Source: Sva-07 sp963717385 | GTDB taxonomy: Bacteria > Actinomycetota > Acidimicrobiia > Acidimicrobiales > Ilumatobacteraceae | Reading direction: 5' to 3' | Assembly (NCBI GenBank): GCA_963717385.1 | Contig: CAVQWE010000006.1 | Span: 124,001 to 188,000 of the forward strand | Length of the DNA stretch: 64,000 nt | Part shown: in pieces, positions 19,575 to 29,091 of the stretch | Numbering within the stretch: the first letter of the stretch is position 1 | Layout: each line of letters begins with the position of its first letter | Notes under the pieces: generated by a model | Databases searched by the model: none | The model's input: the letters and a program-made list of their open reading frames with translations, nothing else | Told to the model about the DNA's origin: nothing | Position numbers and translations under genes: made by a program

Positions 19575-20329
19575 TGCGCTGTGTCGTCGGGCGACGCCTC
19601 GTCGACCGGCGCAGCGTCGCTGTCCGAGCCCGCGTCGGTGGCGCCGGTCTCGGTGGCGCTGATCATGGTGTCAGCGGGCGCCGAGATGGAGGTGGAAGTG
19701 GACGTCGAGGTGCCGGTCGCCGTGGACACCTCGATCAGCGGGGTGACGCGCAACCCGGTCTCCAACGCCTCGACCACATCGGCACTCGGGATGAACTCGG
19801 CGATCGGTGGCAGGTCGTCGAGCGAGGGCAAGCCCAGCTTCTCGAGGAACGTCGATGTGGTTCCGAACAAGATGGCCTGTCCCGGGCCCTGGTCGCGTCC
19901 GACCTCGTCGATGTAGCCACGGGCTTGCAGCGTTCGTAGCACCCCGTCCGGGTCGACGCCGCGGATCGACGCGACCTGGCCGCGGGAGATCGGCTGTTTG
20001 TAGGCGACGATCGCCAGGGTCTCCAGCGCCGCACCAGAGAGACGAGCGCGCTGGTCGTGGAGGAGGAATCGCTCGACGTACGGGGTGAGATCGCTGGCCG
20101 TCTGGTATCGCCAACCTCCGGCGATGTTGACCAGCTCGAATCCGCGCCCCTCTGCGAGGTACGACTCGGCGAGCTCTTCGCACCACTGTTCGACCATCAC
20201 CGTCGGCTCTTCGAGCAGTTGGGCGAGGAGTTCGGCTGGCACCGGATCGTGGGCGACCAGCACGATCGACTCGATCGCCCGTTTGTGCTCGGCGGCGGCA
20301 TCGACCGGGTCGGAGAATTCGTCGGACAC
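19571..20329 (-). CDS. scpB: Segregation and condensation protein B
   Basis: A condensin-associated kleisin-interacting protein of 252 residues. It forms the SMC-ScpA-ScpB complex that compacts and separates the chromosome. Seen: two winged-helix modules, with VAHDPVPAELLAQLLEEP in the first and the family signature ALETLAIVAYKQPISRGQV (residues about 102-120) and IRGVDPDGVLRTLQARG in the second. The last 70 residues are an acidic Ser/Thr/Ala-rich tail, longer than in most ScpB and probably disordered. The start is 4 bp after scpA and the stop overlaps rluB. Confidence 0.95.
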   Translation of the reverse strand: MSDEFSDPVDAAAEHKRAIESIVLVAHDPVPAELLAQLLEEPTVMVEQWCEELAESYLAEGRGFELVNIAGGWRYQTASDLTPYVERFLLHDQRARLSGAALETLAIVAYKQPISRGQVASIRGVDPDGVLRTLQARGYIDEVGRDQGPGQAILFGTTSTFLEKLGLPSLDDLPPIAEFIPSADVVEALETGLRVTPLIEVSTATGTSTSTSTSISAPADTMISATETGATDAGSDSDAAPVDEASPDDTAQ

Positions 20330-20333
20330 GACG

Positions 20334-21137
20334 TCAGCCTTCGTATGCGTCGATCAGGATCGCCGACGTGTCGAAATCGGCACCGGCGGTCCAGGCCACC
20401 TCGATGTCGCCGAAGCGTTCGGGCTGGTCGATCTCGACTGCACCCTGCTTGTAGAGCTCGAGCACCGCGAGGAACCGGATGATCACCTCGATGCGGTCGG
20501 CGAGGTCGGCGGTCAGGCGTCGGAACGTGATCCGACCGGCGCGAGGAAGTTCGTCGAGCAGTTCGGCAACAGCGTCGGCCACCGTGGTCGTGATCGGATT
20601 GACGTGGAACAGATCGACCACCGGCACCGGCTTGGGCGTGAGCGCACGGACCGCTGCGTTGCGCAGGCTCGTGACGCTCGTGCCCTCGAGCATGTCGGGA
20701 ACGACATCGGCGAAGCGTTCGTCGGGGCCCACCACACGAGGAAACGACAGGTCGGCGTCGTCGGCGAGTTGCGAGAAGATCTGCGCGACGTCTTTGAACG
20801 TCTTTGCTTCGAGCAGACGAGCGAGCAGCATGTCTCGCTCTTCCCACAGAGCGAACTCGTCGTCGAGATCCATGTCGGTGGGGTTCGGGAGCAACCGACG
20901 GGCTTTGAGCTCGACGAGCGTTGCTGCGATGAGGAGGAAACCGGTGGCGACGTCGAGGTCGAGCAACTGCATGCGTTCGATCTCGTCGAGGTAGGCATCG
21001 ACGATGCTCGACAAGTTGATCTCGTAGATGTCGACCTGCTCGCGCAGGATCAGTTGCAGCAACATGTCGAACGGCCCCTCGTACACGGGAGTCGACACGA
21101 CGGTGCCGGAGGGGGATCTTGAGACGTCGAGGACCAT
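20334..21137 (-). CDS. scpA: Segregation and condensation protein A (kleisin)
   Basis: A kleisin of 267 residues that bridges SMC heads and binds ScpB. Seen: the N-terminal YEGPFDMLLQLILREQVDI (read as EGPFDMLLQLI), LLIAATLVELKARRLLP in the SMC-contact helix, and the C-terminal winged helix ending FLAVLELYKQGAVEIDQPE. ATG 21137 is chosen because the motif starts about 20 residues later; the frame upstream to 21278 overlaps trpS and lacks similarity. It is the first gene of the 11-gene minus-strand array and is divergent from trpS, with 53 bp between the starts for both promoters. Confidence 0.94.
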   Translation of the reverse strand: MVLDVSRSPSGTVVSTPVYEGPFDMLLQLILREQVDIYEINLSSIVDAYLDEIERMQLLDLDVATGFLLIAATLVELKARRLLPNPTDMDLDDEFALWEERDMLLARLLEAKTFKDVAQIFSQLADDADLSFPRVVGPDERFADVVPDMLEGTSVTSLRNAAVRALTPKPVPVVDLFHVNPITTTVADAVAELLDELPRAGRITFRRLTADLADRIEVIIRFLAVLELYKQGAVEIDQPERFGDIEVAWTAGADFDTSAILIDAYEG

Positions 21138-21190
21138 TGCCGCCCAACCTACCGGAGCGACAGGGGCGCAACGGGGTATCGTCGGCGCCC

Positions 21191-22207
21191 GTGACCAACA
21201 GCCAAGACGCCCGCACGCGAGTGCTGTCGTGCATGCAGCCCACCGGCGATGTGCACCTCGGCAACTACCTCGGCGCACTGCGGAACTGGGTGGCAGGCCA
21301 GCACTCCTGCGACGCCTTCCACGGCATCGTCGACCTCCACGCGCTCACCGTGACGGACGAGCCCGGCGTGCTGGGTCGACAGACGATGTCGCTGGCGGCG
21401 ATGTTCTTCGCGATCGGCCTCGACCCCGACGTGTCGACGGTGTTCGTGCAGAGCCACGTTCCCGAGCACAACCAACTGGGCTGGATCATGGAGTGCACCG
21501 TCAGCTACGGCGAGCTGTCGCGCATGACCCAGTTCAAGGACAAGAGCGCCAAGCGCGAGCACGAGTTCGTCTCGGCAGGGCTGTTCACCTATCCGGCACT
21601 GCAGGCTGCCGACATCGTGCTGTACGACGCCAACGAGGTGCCGATCGGCGACGATCAGCGCCAGCACGTGGAGATCACCCGCGACATCGCCATCCGGTTC
21701 AACCATCGTTTCGGCGACACGTTCGTGATCCCCGAAGCGGTCACGCCGGCCGCTGGAGCCCGAGTGATGTCGTTGCAGGACCCCACCTCGAAGATGTCGA
21801 AGTCCGACGAGTCCGGCGCCGGATGCGTGTATCTGGTCGACGACCCGAAGACCGTGATGAAGAAGTTCAAGCGTGCGGTCACCGACTCCGACACCGGCGC
21901 CGACGCAGTGCGCTTCGATCGCGCCGAGAAGCCCGGTGTGGCCAATCTGTTGGAGATCAACGCCGCCGTCACCGGCCGCAGCCCGCAGCAGGTGGCAGAG
22001 GACTACCAGCAGTACGGCGCACTGAAGGTCGATACCGGCGAGGCCGTGTTGGCGGTGCTCGACCCGATTCGAGTCCGCTACCACGAGCTGATGGACGACC
22101 CGGGCGAACTCGCTCGACTGCTCGCCGTCGGAGCGGACAAGGCCCGCAACGTCGCATCGGCCACGCTGGAGCGAGCCCATCGCAACATCGGCCTCCTCCC
22201 CGCCTGA
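21191..22207 (+). CDS. trpS: Tryptophanyl-tRNA synthetase
   Basis: A class I aminoacyl-tRNA synthetase of 338 residues charging tRNA-Trp. Seen: the HIGH-type signature PTGDVHLGNYLGALRNW, the tryptophan-pocket region EHNQLGWIMECTVSYGELSR (read as LGWIMECTVSYGEL), YPALQAADIVLYDANEVPIG, DQRQHVEITRDIA, and the KMSKS loop DPTSKMSKSDES. GTG 21191 is chosen over the longer frame from 21119, which overlaps the scpA start and has no resemblance. A strong hairpin follows the gene. Confidence 0.95.
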   Translation: MTNSQDARTRVLSCMQPTGDVHLGNYLGALRNWVAGQHSCDAFHGIVDLHALTVTDEPGVLGRQTMSLAAMFFAIGLDPDVSTVFVQSHVPEHNQLGWIMECTVSYGELSRMTQFKDKSAKREHEFVSAGLFTYPALQAADIVLYDANEVPIGDDQRQHVEITRDIAIRFNHRFGDTFVIPEAVTPAAGARVMSLQDPTSKMSKSDESGAGCVYLVDDPKTVMKKFKRAVTDSDTGADAVRFDRAEKPGVANLLEINAAVTGRSPQQVAEDYQQYGALKVDTGEAVLAVLDPIRVRYHELMDDPGELARLLAVGADKARNVASATLERAHRNIGLLPA

Positions 22208-22223
22208 CCGCCGTCCCACCCCC

Positions 22224-22260
22224 GTGAACCAGGTGCGGTCTCAGAGCGCAGGTGGTTCAC
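22224..22260. terminator. Stem-loop between trpS and the MATE gene
   Basis: GTGAACCAGGTGCG (22224-22237) and CGCAGGTGGTTCAC (22247-22260) pair over 12 of 14 positions with a nine-base loop; two central G-G mismatches interrupt the stem. It starts 16 bp after the trpS stop. No T-tract follows, as is common for actinobacterial terminators. It could also be an RNA element ahead of the exporter gene, which begins 16 bp later. Confidence 0.5.
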
Positions 22261-22276
22261 GAGATCGACACCGCAC

Positions 22277-23573
22277 ATGCTGACCGCAGTCGATCGGCGA
22301 ATCATCGGGCTCGGCATCCCTGCGCTGGGCACGCTCGCCGCTGAGCCGCTGTACCGGATCGTCGACACCGCGATCGTCGGGCGCCTCGGCACCGATCAGC
22401 TCGCCGGGTTGGCAATTGCAGTGACGATCCTCGCGCTGGTCGTGGCCGGGTCGAACTTCCTCACCTATGGCACCACCGAGCGGGTCGCCAAGCGCCTCGG
22501 GGCCGGCAGGGACGCCGACGCCGCCGACGTCGGAGTGCAGGCGATGTGGCTGGCCGGTTTCGTGGCGGTCGTGGCCGTCCCGGCCCTGGTGTTCGGTGCA
22601 CGCCCGCTGGCGTCGGCGCTCGGCGCCGACGGCGAGGTCCTCGAGTTCGCCGTCGAGTACCTGCGCATCGCCGCGGTCGGTGTGCCGTTCGTGCTGATTG
22701 CGCTTGCTGCTCAAGGTGTGCAACGAGGCACATCCGACTACCGGACTCCGCTCGTGATCCTCGTGGCGTCGAATGCGGCCAACTTGGTCATCGAACTGGT
22801 GCTGGTGTTCGGTTTCGACCTCGGCATCGCCGGGGCTGCGTGGTCGACGGCGATCGCTCAGGCCGCTGCGGGTCTTGCATTTCTCGTCGTGATCCGCGAA
22901 CGGCTCCAGCCCGCCCGGCACCGGTGGCCACGCTGGGTCGAGATGGCGCCGCTGCTCACCGCCGGCCGCCACCTCCTGCTTCGGGTGGGGTCGATGCTGG
23001 CGGTGTTCACCGGTGCCACTGCGATCGCTGCCCGAGTCGACGATGCCACGCTCGCCGCACACCAGATCGCGATGACGATGTTCTTGTTCCTCGCCTTGGT
23101 CCTCGACGCACTGGCGGTCCCCGCACAGACCCTGGTCGCAGAGGAGCTCGGCAACGACGGCAGCGGTGCTGCCGACATCGCCCAGCGGGTGGTGCGCCTC
23201 TCGCTGGTTGCCGCCGCCGCGATCGCAACGGTGGTCGCGCTCGACCTCGCCGGTGCTCCCCCACGTGTTCAGCGACGACCCTGCGGTGATCAGTCGGGCG
23301 ACATCGGCGCTGGTGTTCCTCGCTCTGCTGGTGTTGCCCGGTGCGGTGGCATTCGCCGATGACGGTGTGCTCATCGGCGCCGGCGACTACCGATTCCTCG
23401 GCGTGGCCGCGTTCGGATATCTGCTCGCCGTCGCTCCCATCGCCGTGGTGGTGCTGGCGACACCGTCACTCGGCATCGCCGGCATCTGGATCGGGCTCGT
23501 CGTCTGGATGGTGCTGCGCGCAGTGGTGAACACGATGCGGGTCGGGCGAGTTCTGCCAGCTCGGCCACGCTGA
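22277..23573 (+). CDS. MATE-family multidrug/toxin exporter, one frameshift
   Basis: An inner-membrane MatE-type exporter of about 431 residues with around twelve hydrophobic helices, expected to use an ion gradient to expel organic compounds. Seen: IPALGTLAAEPLYRIVDTAI at the N-terminus (the VDTAIVGRLG pattern is typical of DinF/NorM-like proteins), repeated in the second half as AAHQIAMTMFLFLALVLDAL. One extra base near 23250-23262, in a run of five C, breaks the frame; homology resumes with LPHVFSDDPAVISRA and ends at TGA 23571. Substrate unknown. Confidence 0.88.
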
Positions 23574-23597
23574 CGGCGTGGCGCCACTCGCCCAGCG
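23568..23597. terminator. Hairpin between convergent MATE and HD genes
   Basis: CGCTG..GGCG pairs with CGCC.CAGCG around an inner palindrome GTGGCGCCAC (23578-23587), overlapping the MATE stop. A bidirectional terminator is likely here, since the HD gene converges from the right. The rest of the 104-bp gap shows nothing else. Confidence 0.4.
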
Positions 23598-23677
23598 GAA
23601 GTGTCCGGTTCCATGCCTGGCGAGCTGGGTGGCCGAGATGTCCCGGAGGCGCACGGTGCGCTGTCAACCCTGCCGTG

Positions 23678-24141
23678 TCAGGCGTGATCTGATGCCCTGA
23701 GCGCTTCGAAGGCCGGTCCGCGCTGAGCGATCAGCTCGATGGTGTCGAACTCCGAGCCCGCTCGACGGGCCATCTCCGCGCCGATCGCCTCGTGGTCGTG
23801 ATAGGCCCGAAACGAGGTCGGCCCCCGATCACCGACCAGCGTGGCGACGACCCGTGCGAACGTGCCGAGTCCGCACTCGATCTTGCCGACGTCATGCAAG
23901 ATCGCTCCGGCGATTTCCGCACGGTTGGCCGACGGTCGCTCGGCCACGAACCGTTGCGCGACGGCAGCGCTGTGACGGCGGTCCTGGTTCGACAGCTGCA
24001 CCCACAGTGCACGCTCCCCCGCCAGCAGGTGCTCGTCGACCCAGATCTCGTCGTCGATCGAGGGTGGCGCTCGGCGGACAGCGACGTGACGAAGCGCGCC
24101 GCGAGATGCCACACCTTCGTGATCGGGCCGGAGTCGCTCAT
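23678..24141 (-). CDS. HD-domain protein, one frameshift
   Basis: A small HD-superfamily protein, about 154 residues once one missing base near 24075 is restored. The N-terminus (MSDSGPITKVWHLAARFVTS) is in the frame starting at ATG 24141, which overlaps the xerD stop by 4 bp; the remainder is in the adjacent frame. Seen: the first metal His in RRHSAAVAQRF, the HD pair in GAILHDVGKIECGLG, and YHDHEAIGAEMARR further on. HD proteins are phosphohydrolases acting on nucleotides or signalling molecules; the substrate here is unknown. It is the distal gene of the xerD array and converges with the MATE gene. Confidence 0.75.
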
Positions 24142-25067
24142 CTCGCCAGTGTGGCCCGGGGATGCGCCGAGCGGTACACATCCCACAGTCGTTCCTGGCT
24201 CACCTTGGTGTAGATCTGCGTGGTCGACACCGATGCGTGTCCGAGCATCTCCTGCACCACTCGCAGATCGGCCCCATGGTCGAGCAGATGCGTCGCGCAC
24301 GAGTGCCGCAGCACGTGCGGTGACAGCTGATCACCGATCCCCGCCTTGACGCCGTACTTCTTGATCATCTGCCACGCCGCCTGTCGGGTCAACCGGGCGC
24401 CCCGGGTGTTCAGGAACACCGCCTCGGCGTCATCACGACTGCGCCACTGGTCGGGAACGATCAGGGCGCGTCCGCTCGGCGAGAACCATTCGTCGAGCGC
24501 TGCCGCAGCAGACGACCCGAACGGCACGATCCGCTCCTTCGAACCCTTGCCGTAGAGCCGCACCAGACGGGCATCGAGATCGATCTCTCCGATCGACAAC
24601 CCGACTGCCTCGGAGATGCGGGCCCCGGTGGCATACAGCAACTCGATCAGGGCGAGATCGCGGCGATGGATCGGCTCGGTCACGATCACCGCATCGAGGA
24701 GGCTCGCCACCTGCGCTTCGCTGAGCGGCTTGGGAATGCCCGAGGGCACCCGCACCCCCTCGAGTTCGGCGGCCGGGTCGTCGCGTCGCTCCCCCTCGAT
24801 CGACAGATATCGGTGCAGCATGCGGACCGCTGCCAACTGCCGAGCGATCGACGAGGTGGCAGCACCGCTGCGCCGTCGGACTCCCACGAAGTCGACGAGC
24901 TGCGCATGGGTCACATCGAGCACGGTCACCCCCTGCGCGGTCAGCCATTCGCAGTAGGCGCCGAGGTCGCGTCGGTAGGCGGAGATCGTGTTGGGCGCAC
25001 GACCCTTCTCGGCCACCATCCACGACAGGAACTCCTCGACCTCGATGGGCAGCAACGGACGCGCCAT
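24138..25067 (-). CDS. xerD: Site-specific tyrosine recombinase XerD
   Basis: A tyrosine recombinase of 309 residues that, with a XerC partner, resolves chromosome dimers at dif. Seen: the SAM-like N-terminal core-binding domain (KGRAPNTISAYRRDLGAYCE), then the catalytic Arg in LLYATGARISEAVGL, the Lys in YGKGSKERIVPFG, HVLRHSCATHLLDHGADLR, the second His in EMLGHASVSTTQIYTKV and its nucleophile Tyr. Its full length, its place between the Nudix and HD genes and the conserved pyrG-Nudix-xerD order mark it as the housekeeping enzyme, not a mobile-element integrase. Confidence 0.93.
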   Translation of the reverse strand: MARPLLPIEVEEFLSWMVAEKGRAPNTISAYRRDLGAYCEWLTAQGVTVLDVTHAQLVDFVGVRRRSGAATSSIARQLAAVRMLHRYLSIEGERRDDPAAELEGVRVPSGIPKPLSEAQVASLLDAVIVTEPIHRRDLALIELLYATGARISEAVGLSIGEIDLDARLVRLYGKGSKERIVPFGSSAAAALDEWFSPSGRALIVPDQWRSRDDAEAVFLNTRGARLTRQAAWQMIKKYGVKAGIGDQLSPHVLRHSCATHLLDHGADLRVVQEMLGHASVSTTQIYTKVSQERLWDVYRSAHPRATLAR

Positions 25068-25087
25068 CAGCTCCGAGACATCGGCTC

Positions 25088-25660
25088 TCAGGCGTCGGGA
25101 TGGTCTGAGCTGCTCAACCGACGGTCCGTCAGGAGCAGCGCCACCACCGTCTTCGCGTCGGCGATCTCGCCTCGCTCGACCATCGCCACGGCGTCGGCGA
25201 GCGGCAAGTGCAGGAGTTCCATGTGCTCCTCCTCGGGGCCCTGGCGATCGTGGGGCACCGGCGAGCAGTCGGTCGCCAGGTACAAGGTGGTCACCGAGTC
25301 GGTCATGCCGGGCGATGGAAGGATCTCGGTGAGAAGTTCGAGGCCACCGGCATCCAACCCCGCCTCTTCGATCAGTTCGCGTCGGGCAACGTCGGCGGTG
25401 TCCTCACCGTCGATGTCTCGCATCCCCGCAGGCATCTCGATCACCGTGCGCTCGTACGGCGGCCGATACTGCGAGACGAGCACCACTGACGGGTTGCCTT
25501 CGACGTCGAACACCAGCGGCAGCACCCCCACGGCGCCGGGTGAGCGCACGATGTCGCGGGTGAAGCTCGATCCGTCGGGCGCCTCGAACTCGACCAGCGC
25601 CAGATTCCAGACATAGCCCTCGTGGATGGTCCGCTCGGAGACCCGGCGGAATTCGCTCAC
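25088..25660 (-). CDS. Nudix hydrolase, ADP-ribose pyrophosphatase-like
   Basis: A Nudix hydrolase of 190 residues. The Nudix box runs through GMRDIDGEDTADVARREL and IEEAGLD, with all the conserved Glu residues. The preceding VLVSQYRPPYERTVIEMPAG is typical of ADP-ribose pyrophosphatases, which cleave ADP-ribose to AMP and ribose-5-phosphate. The GTG at 25660 overlaps the pyrG stop. The gene corresponds in position to Rv1700 between pyrG and xerD in M. tuberculosis. Confidence 0.92.
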   Translation of the reverse strand: MSEFRRVSERTIHEGYVWNLALVEFEAPDGSSFTRDIVRSPGAVGVLPLVFDVEGNPSVVLVSQYRPPYERTVIEMPAGMRDIDGEDTADVARRELIEEAGLDAGGLELLTEILPSPGMTDSVTTLYLATDCSPVPHDRQGPEEEHMELLHLPLADAVAMVERGEIADAKTVVALLLTDRRLSSSDHPDA

Positions 25661-27318
25661 GACGACAGCGACGGCTCGCTGGCGACCGGTGCGACGTCGC
25701 CGGCTGCGGTTGCCTGCGTGGCTGCACCCCGACGGGTGAGCGCCGCAGCGACCAGCTCACGGAACAACGGGTGGGGCCGATCGGGACGACTCTTGAACTC
25801 TGGGTGCGCCTGCGTGCCCACCCAGAACGGGTGGCCGGGAAGTTCGATGAACTCGACGAGACGATTGTCGGGCGATGTGCCCGAACACCAGAGCCCTGCG
25901 TCTTCCAACTGCTTGCGGTACCGCTCGTTGAATTCGTAGCGGTGCCGATGACGTTCGCTGACGACGGGCTCGCCGTAGGCCTCGGCGACCTGCGAACCGG
26001 GGGCAAGCACCGCGTAGTACGCGCCGAGTCGCATCGTGCCGCCCTTGTCCTCGATGCCTCGCTGCTCGAGCATGAGATCGATCACCGGGTGATGCGTGGT
26101 CGGGTCGAACTCGGTGGAATTGGCGTCGGTGAGGCCGACGACATCGCGGGCGAACTCGATCGCCATTGCCTGCAGACCGAGACAGAGTCCGAGGCACGGC
26201 ACACCCTCTTCGCGGGCGTAGCGCGCTGCGGCGATCTTGCCCTCGACACCTCGGTAGCCGAACCCACCGGGGATCACGATGCCATCGAGATGGTTCAACT
26301 GGCCGGCGGCGAGCAACCCCTCGACGCTCTCGGACTGGATCCACACGATCTCGACGTCGGCGCCGTGATGGAACCCGGCGTGCTTGAGGCTCTCGACCAC
26401 GGACAGGTACGCATCGGGGAGTTCGATGTACTTGCCGATCAGGCCGATACGCACCGGTGTGGTGGCTGCTTCGACCTTGGCGACGAACTGTTCCCAGTAG
26501 GTGAGGTCGGGCTCACCTTCGATGCGCAGCACATCGCACACGAAGTCGTCGAGGCCCTCGTCGTGCAGGATCAGCGGAAGCTCGTAGATGTTCTTGGCAT
26601 CGGCAGCGTTGATGACCGCTCGTTGGTCGACATCGCACATGTTGGAGATCTTGCGCTTGAGGTCGTCGGACAGCGGCGCCTCGCTGCGACACACGATGAC
26701 GTCGGGCTGGATGCCACGGCTGCGCAGCTCGGTCACCGAGTGCTGGGTCGGCTTGGTCTTCTGCTCGCCGGCGGGACCGATGAATGGCACCAGGGTGACG
26801 TGGATGTAGCAGACGTTGTCGCGACCGACCATGTTGCGGAACTGTCGGATCGCCTCGAGGAAGGGCAGGATCTCGATGTCGCCGACGGTGCCACCGACCT
26901 CGGTGATGACCACGTCGACATCGTCGTGAGCGACCCGTTCGACGCGGCGCTTGATCTCGTCGGTGATGTGCGGGATGACCTGCACGGTCTTGCCGAGATA
27001 GTCGCCGCGACGTTCGGCGGCCAGCACCGCCTGGTAGATCGAGCCCGTGGTGGCGTTGGAGTTGCGCGACAGGTTCTCGTCGATGAACCGCTCGTAGTGG
27101 CCGAGGTCGAGATCGGTCTCGCCGCCATCGTCGGTGACGAACACCTCGCCATGCTCGAACGGGTTCATCGTGCCCGGATCGATGTTGATGTACGGATCGA
27201 GCTTCTGGAGCGTGACCCGCAGACCACGAAGCTTCAAGAGCCGCCCGAGCGACGAAGCCGTCAAGCCCTTGCCGAGCGCACTGGCCACGCCTCCGGTCAC
27301 GAAAATGTGCTTCGGCAT
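25657..27318 (-). CDS. pyrG: CTP synthase
   Basis: CTP synthetase of 553 residues, making CTP from UTP, ATP and glutamine. The amidoligase half starts KHIFVTGGVASALGKGLTAS and includes LDPYINIDPGTMNPFEHGE; the C-terminal glutaminase has the nucleophile Cys in VPCLGLCLGLQAMAIE and the His-Glu pair in GTQAHPEFKS. ATG 27318 is chosen over the frame to 27375 because family members begin with this short lead-in. The stop overlaps the Nudix gene; 159 bp separate it from recN and hold its promoter. Confidence 0.97.
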   Translation of the reverse strand: MPKHIFVTGGVASALGKGLTASSLGRLLKLRGLRVTLQKLDPYINIDPGTMNPFEHGEVFVTDDGGETDLDLGHYERFIDENLSRNSNATTGSIYQAVLAAERRGDYLGKTVQVIPHITDEIKRRVERVAHDDVDVVITEVGGTVGDIEILPFLEAIRQFRNMVGRDNVCYIHVTLVPFIGPAGEQKTKPTQHSVTELRSRGIQPDVIVCRSEAPLSDDLKRKISNMCDVDQRAVINAADAKNIYELPLILHDEGLDDFVCDVLRIEGEPDLTYWEQFVAKVEAATTPVRIGLIGKYIELPDAYLSVVESLKHAGFHHGADVEIVWIQSESVEGLLAAGQLNHLDGIVIPGGFGYRGVEGKIAAARYAREEGVPCLGLCLGLQAMAIEFARDVVGLTDANSTEFDPTTHHPVIDLMLEQRGIEDKGGTMRLGAYYAVLAPGSQVAEAYGEPVVSERHRHRYEFNERYRKQLEDAGLWCSGTSPDNRLVEFIELPGHPFWVGTQAHPEFKSRPDRPHPLFRELVAAALTRRGAATQATAAGDVAPVASEPSLSS

Positions 27319-27419
27319 TCGACCAAATCCTCCGTCTCGACGTTGCTGTCGTATCTCAGTGCCACGCGACACCACGACGGGAGATCACCATACCCCGCGC
27401 GATCACCACCGGTCGCGCT

Positions 27420-27470
27420 CCTGTGAGGAATCGAGGTTCGACGGTCGCTGCATCAGCAGCGAATCACAGG
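27420..27470. terminator. Nested inverted repeat downstream of recN
   Basis: CCTGTGA (27420-27426) and TCACAGG (27464-27470) enclose a smaller hairpin GCTGC-ATCA-GCAGC (27447-27460). It starts 8 bp after the recN stop on the minus strand, a plausible terminator position, but the outer loop is long and there is no T-run. Confidence 0.35.
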
Positions 27471-27477
27471 TGACCGG

Positions 27478-29073
27478 TCAACGGGCGAGGAGCTCACGGG
27501 CATGGTCGAGCGCAGACGCGCTCGTGGTGCCAGAGAGCATGCGGGCGATCTCGCCCACTCGTTCATCGGCGTCGATCGGCGCTGCGGTCGCATAGGTCTG
27601 ACCGCCGTCCACCGTTTTCGTCACCGAAATCTGTGTGGTCGCCCCGGCAGCGACCTGGGCCAGATGAGTGACCACCAGTACCTGATGGTGGCGGCCGAGT
27701 TCGGCCAACGCGTCGCCGATCGCCTGGGCAGCGGTTCCACCGATGCCCGCATCGACCTCGTCGAACACCAACGTGCGGCCCGTGTCGCCCGTCGAGGTCG
27801 CTGCCGACAACACCAGACGCAGCGCCAACATGGCTCGGGCCAGCTCACCGCCCGATGCCACCCGAGTCAGGGGCAGCAACGGTGACCCCGGATTGGCAGC
27901 CAACAGGAACTGCACACGGTCGCCCGGGTGATCGTCGACGTGGTCGCCGACCTCGACCGCGAGCGCAGCATGCGGCATGGCCAATCGGTGCAGTTGCTCT
28001 TCGACGGCTGCCGCGAGCTGGGGGCCGACCTCTCGACGACGCCGGCCGACAGCCTCGGCTGCCACGCGTTCTGCTGCCGATGCGACCTGGCGCTGGTCGT
28101 CGAGTTCGGCTGCCCGCTGATCGAAGTGCTCGAGCTCACGCAGCCGCTCAGCGGTCTCGGCATGAAAGCTCATCACCGATGCCAGGTCGTCGCCGTACTT
28201 CCTGCGAAGGTTCTTGAGGAGTTGGCGGCGCTCACGGATGACGGCCAAACGCTCGGGTGCCTCGTCGATCGACTCGCCGCCGGAGCGGACCTCGGCAACG
28301 ACATCATCGAGCTCTGCGAGCAGGTCGCGGAGCCGTGATGCATGCTCGTCGAACGGCGACCGATTCTCGATGGCACCGAGCGCTGCCGCCAAGCCGTCTC
28401 GAGCTCCCCTGTCGCCCGACAGCGCCTCCACTGCAACCGCCGCGGCTTCACGATGGGCAGTCGCATCGGCGAGCACGGTCTCTTCGCTGTCGAGCAGCGC
28501 GTCCTCGGCGGCATCGGTGACATCGGCACGATCGAGTTCGTCGACCTGGAAACGCAGCAGATCGATCTCACGGGCTCGGGCACGTTCATCGCCGCCGAGG
28601 GCCGCGAGCTCGGCATCGATCTCGGTGAGCCGAGCCCGTGCGGCGCGCAGCGCGCCGAGATCGATACCGCCGAACTCGTCGAGCGCCGACCGTTGGGTCG
28701 CTGCCGACAGCAACGACTGGTGAGCGTGCTGGCCATGGAGATCGACGATCTCGGCAGCCACCTCGCTGAGAGAGGCAACGGTCGCCAACCGACCGTCGAG
28801 GTATGCCCGTGAACGCCCGTCGGCCGGGATCACCCTGGTGAGCACCCGTTCATCGCCGGCTGCAGTGACGAACCTGCCGTCGATGCGCGCTTCGTTCTCC
28901 CCGTGGCGCACCATCGACGAGTCGGCCCGACCGCCGACGAGCAACTCGATCGCTTCGACCAGCATCGTCTTGCCGGCACCGGTCTCACCCGTCACTGCGC
29001 TCAATCCGTGGCCGAGTCGGAGCTCGACGCGTTGGATCACACCCAGGTTCTCGATGTGGAGTTCGGTCAGCAT
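27478..29073 (-). CDS. recN: DNA repair protein RecN
   Basis: An SMC-like ATPase of 531 residues used in double-strand-break repair. Seen: the N-terminal LTELHIENLGVIQRVEL, Walker A AVTGETGAGKTMLVEAI, a Q-loop region DLHGQHAHQSLL, two central coiled-coil arms rich in Glu/Arg/Ala (about residues 150-350), the signature RVASGGELARAMLALRLVL and Walker B TLVFDEVDAGIGG. It lies in the conserved tlyA-nadK-recN order, 18 bp after nadK. Confidence 0.96.
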   Translation of the reverse strand: MLTELHIENLGVIQRVELRLGHGLSAVTGETGAGKTMLVEAIELLVGGRADSSMVRHGENEARIDGRFVTAAGDERVLTRVIPADGRSRAYLDGRLATVASLSEVAAEIVDLHGQHAHQSLLSAATQRSALDEFGGIDLGALRAARARLTEIDAELAALGGDERARAREIDLLRFQVDELDRADVTDAAEDALLDSEETVLADATAHREAAAVAVEALSGDRGARDGLAAALGAIENRSPFDEHASRLRDLLAELDDVVAEVRSGGESIDEAPERLAVIRERRQLLKNLRRKYGDDLASVMSFHAETAERLRELEHFDQRAAELDDQRQVASAAERVAAEAVGRRRREVGPQLAAAVEEQLHRLAMPHAALAVEVGDHVDDHPGDRVQFLLAANPGSPLLPLTRVASGGELARAMLALRLVLSAATSTGDTGRTLVFDEVDAGIGGTAAQAIGDALAELGRHHQVLVVTHLAQVAAGATTQISVTKTVDGGQTYATAAPIDADERVGEIARMLSGTTSASALDHARELLAR

Positions 29074-29091
29074 GATGCGGGCCTCATGCGA

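Noticed and set aside
24138..25067. Tyrosine recombinase as a sign of an integrated element
   Set aside because: It has XerD length and motifs and lies in the conserved pyrG-Nudix-xerD order; no attachment sites, transposase or composition change were seen nearby.
27319..27477. A tRNA in the pyrG-recN gap, prompted by a GGTTCGA match
   Set aside because: No acceptor or anticodon stems can be formed around it; only an inverted repeat is present.
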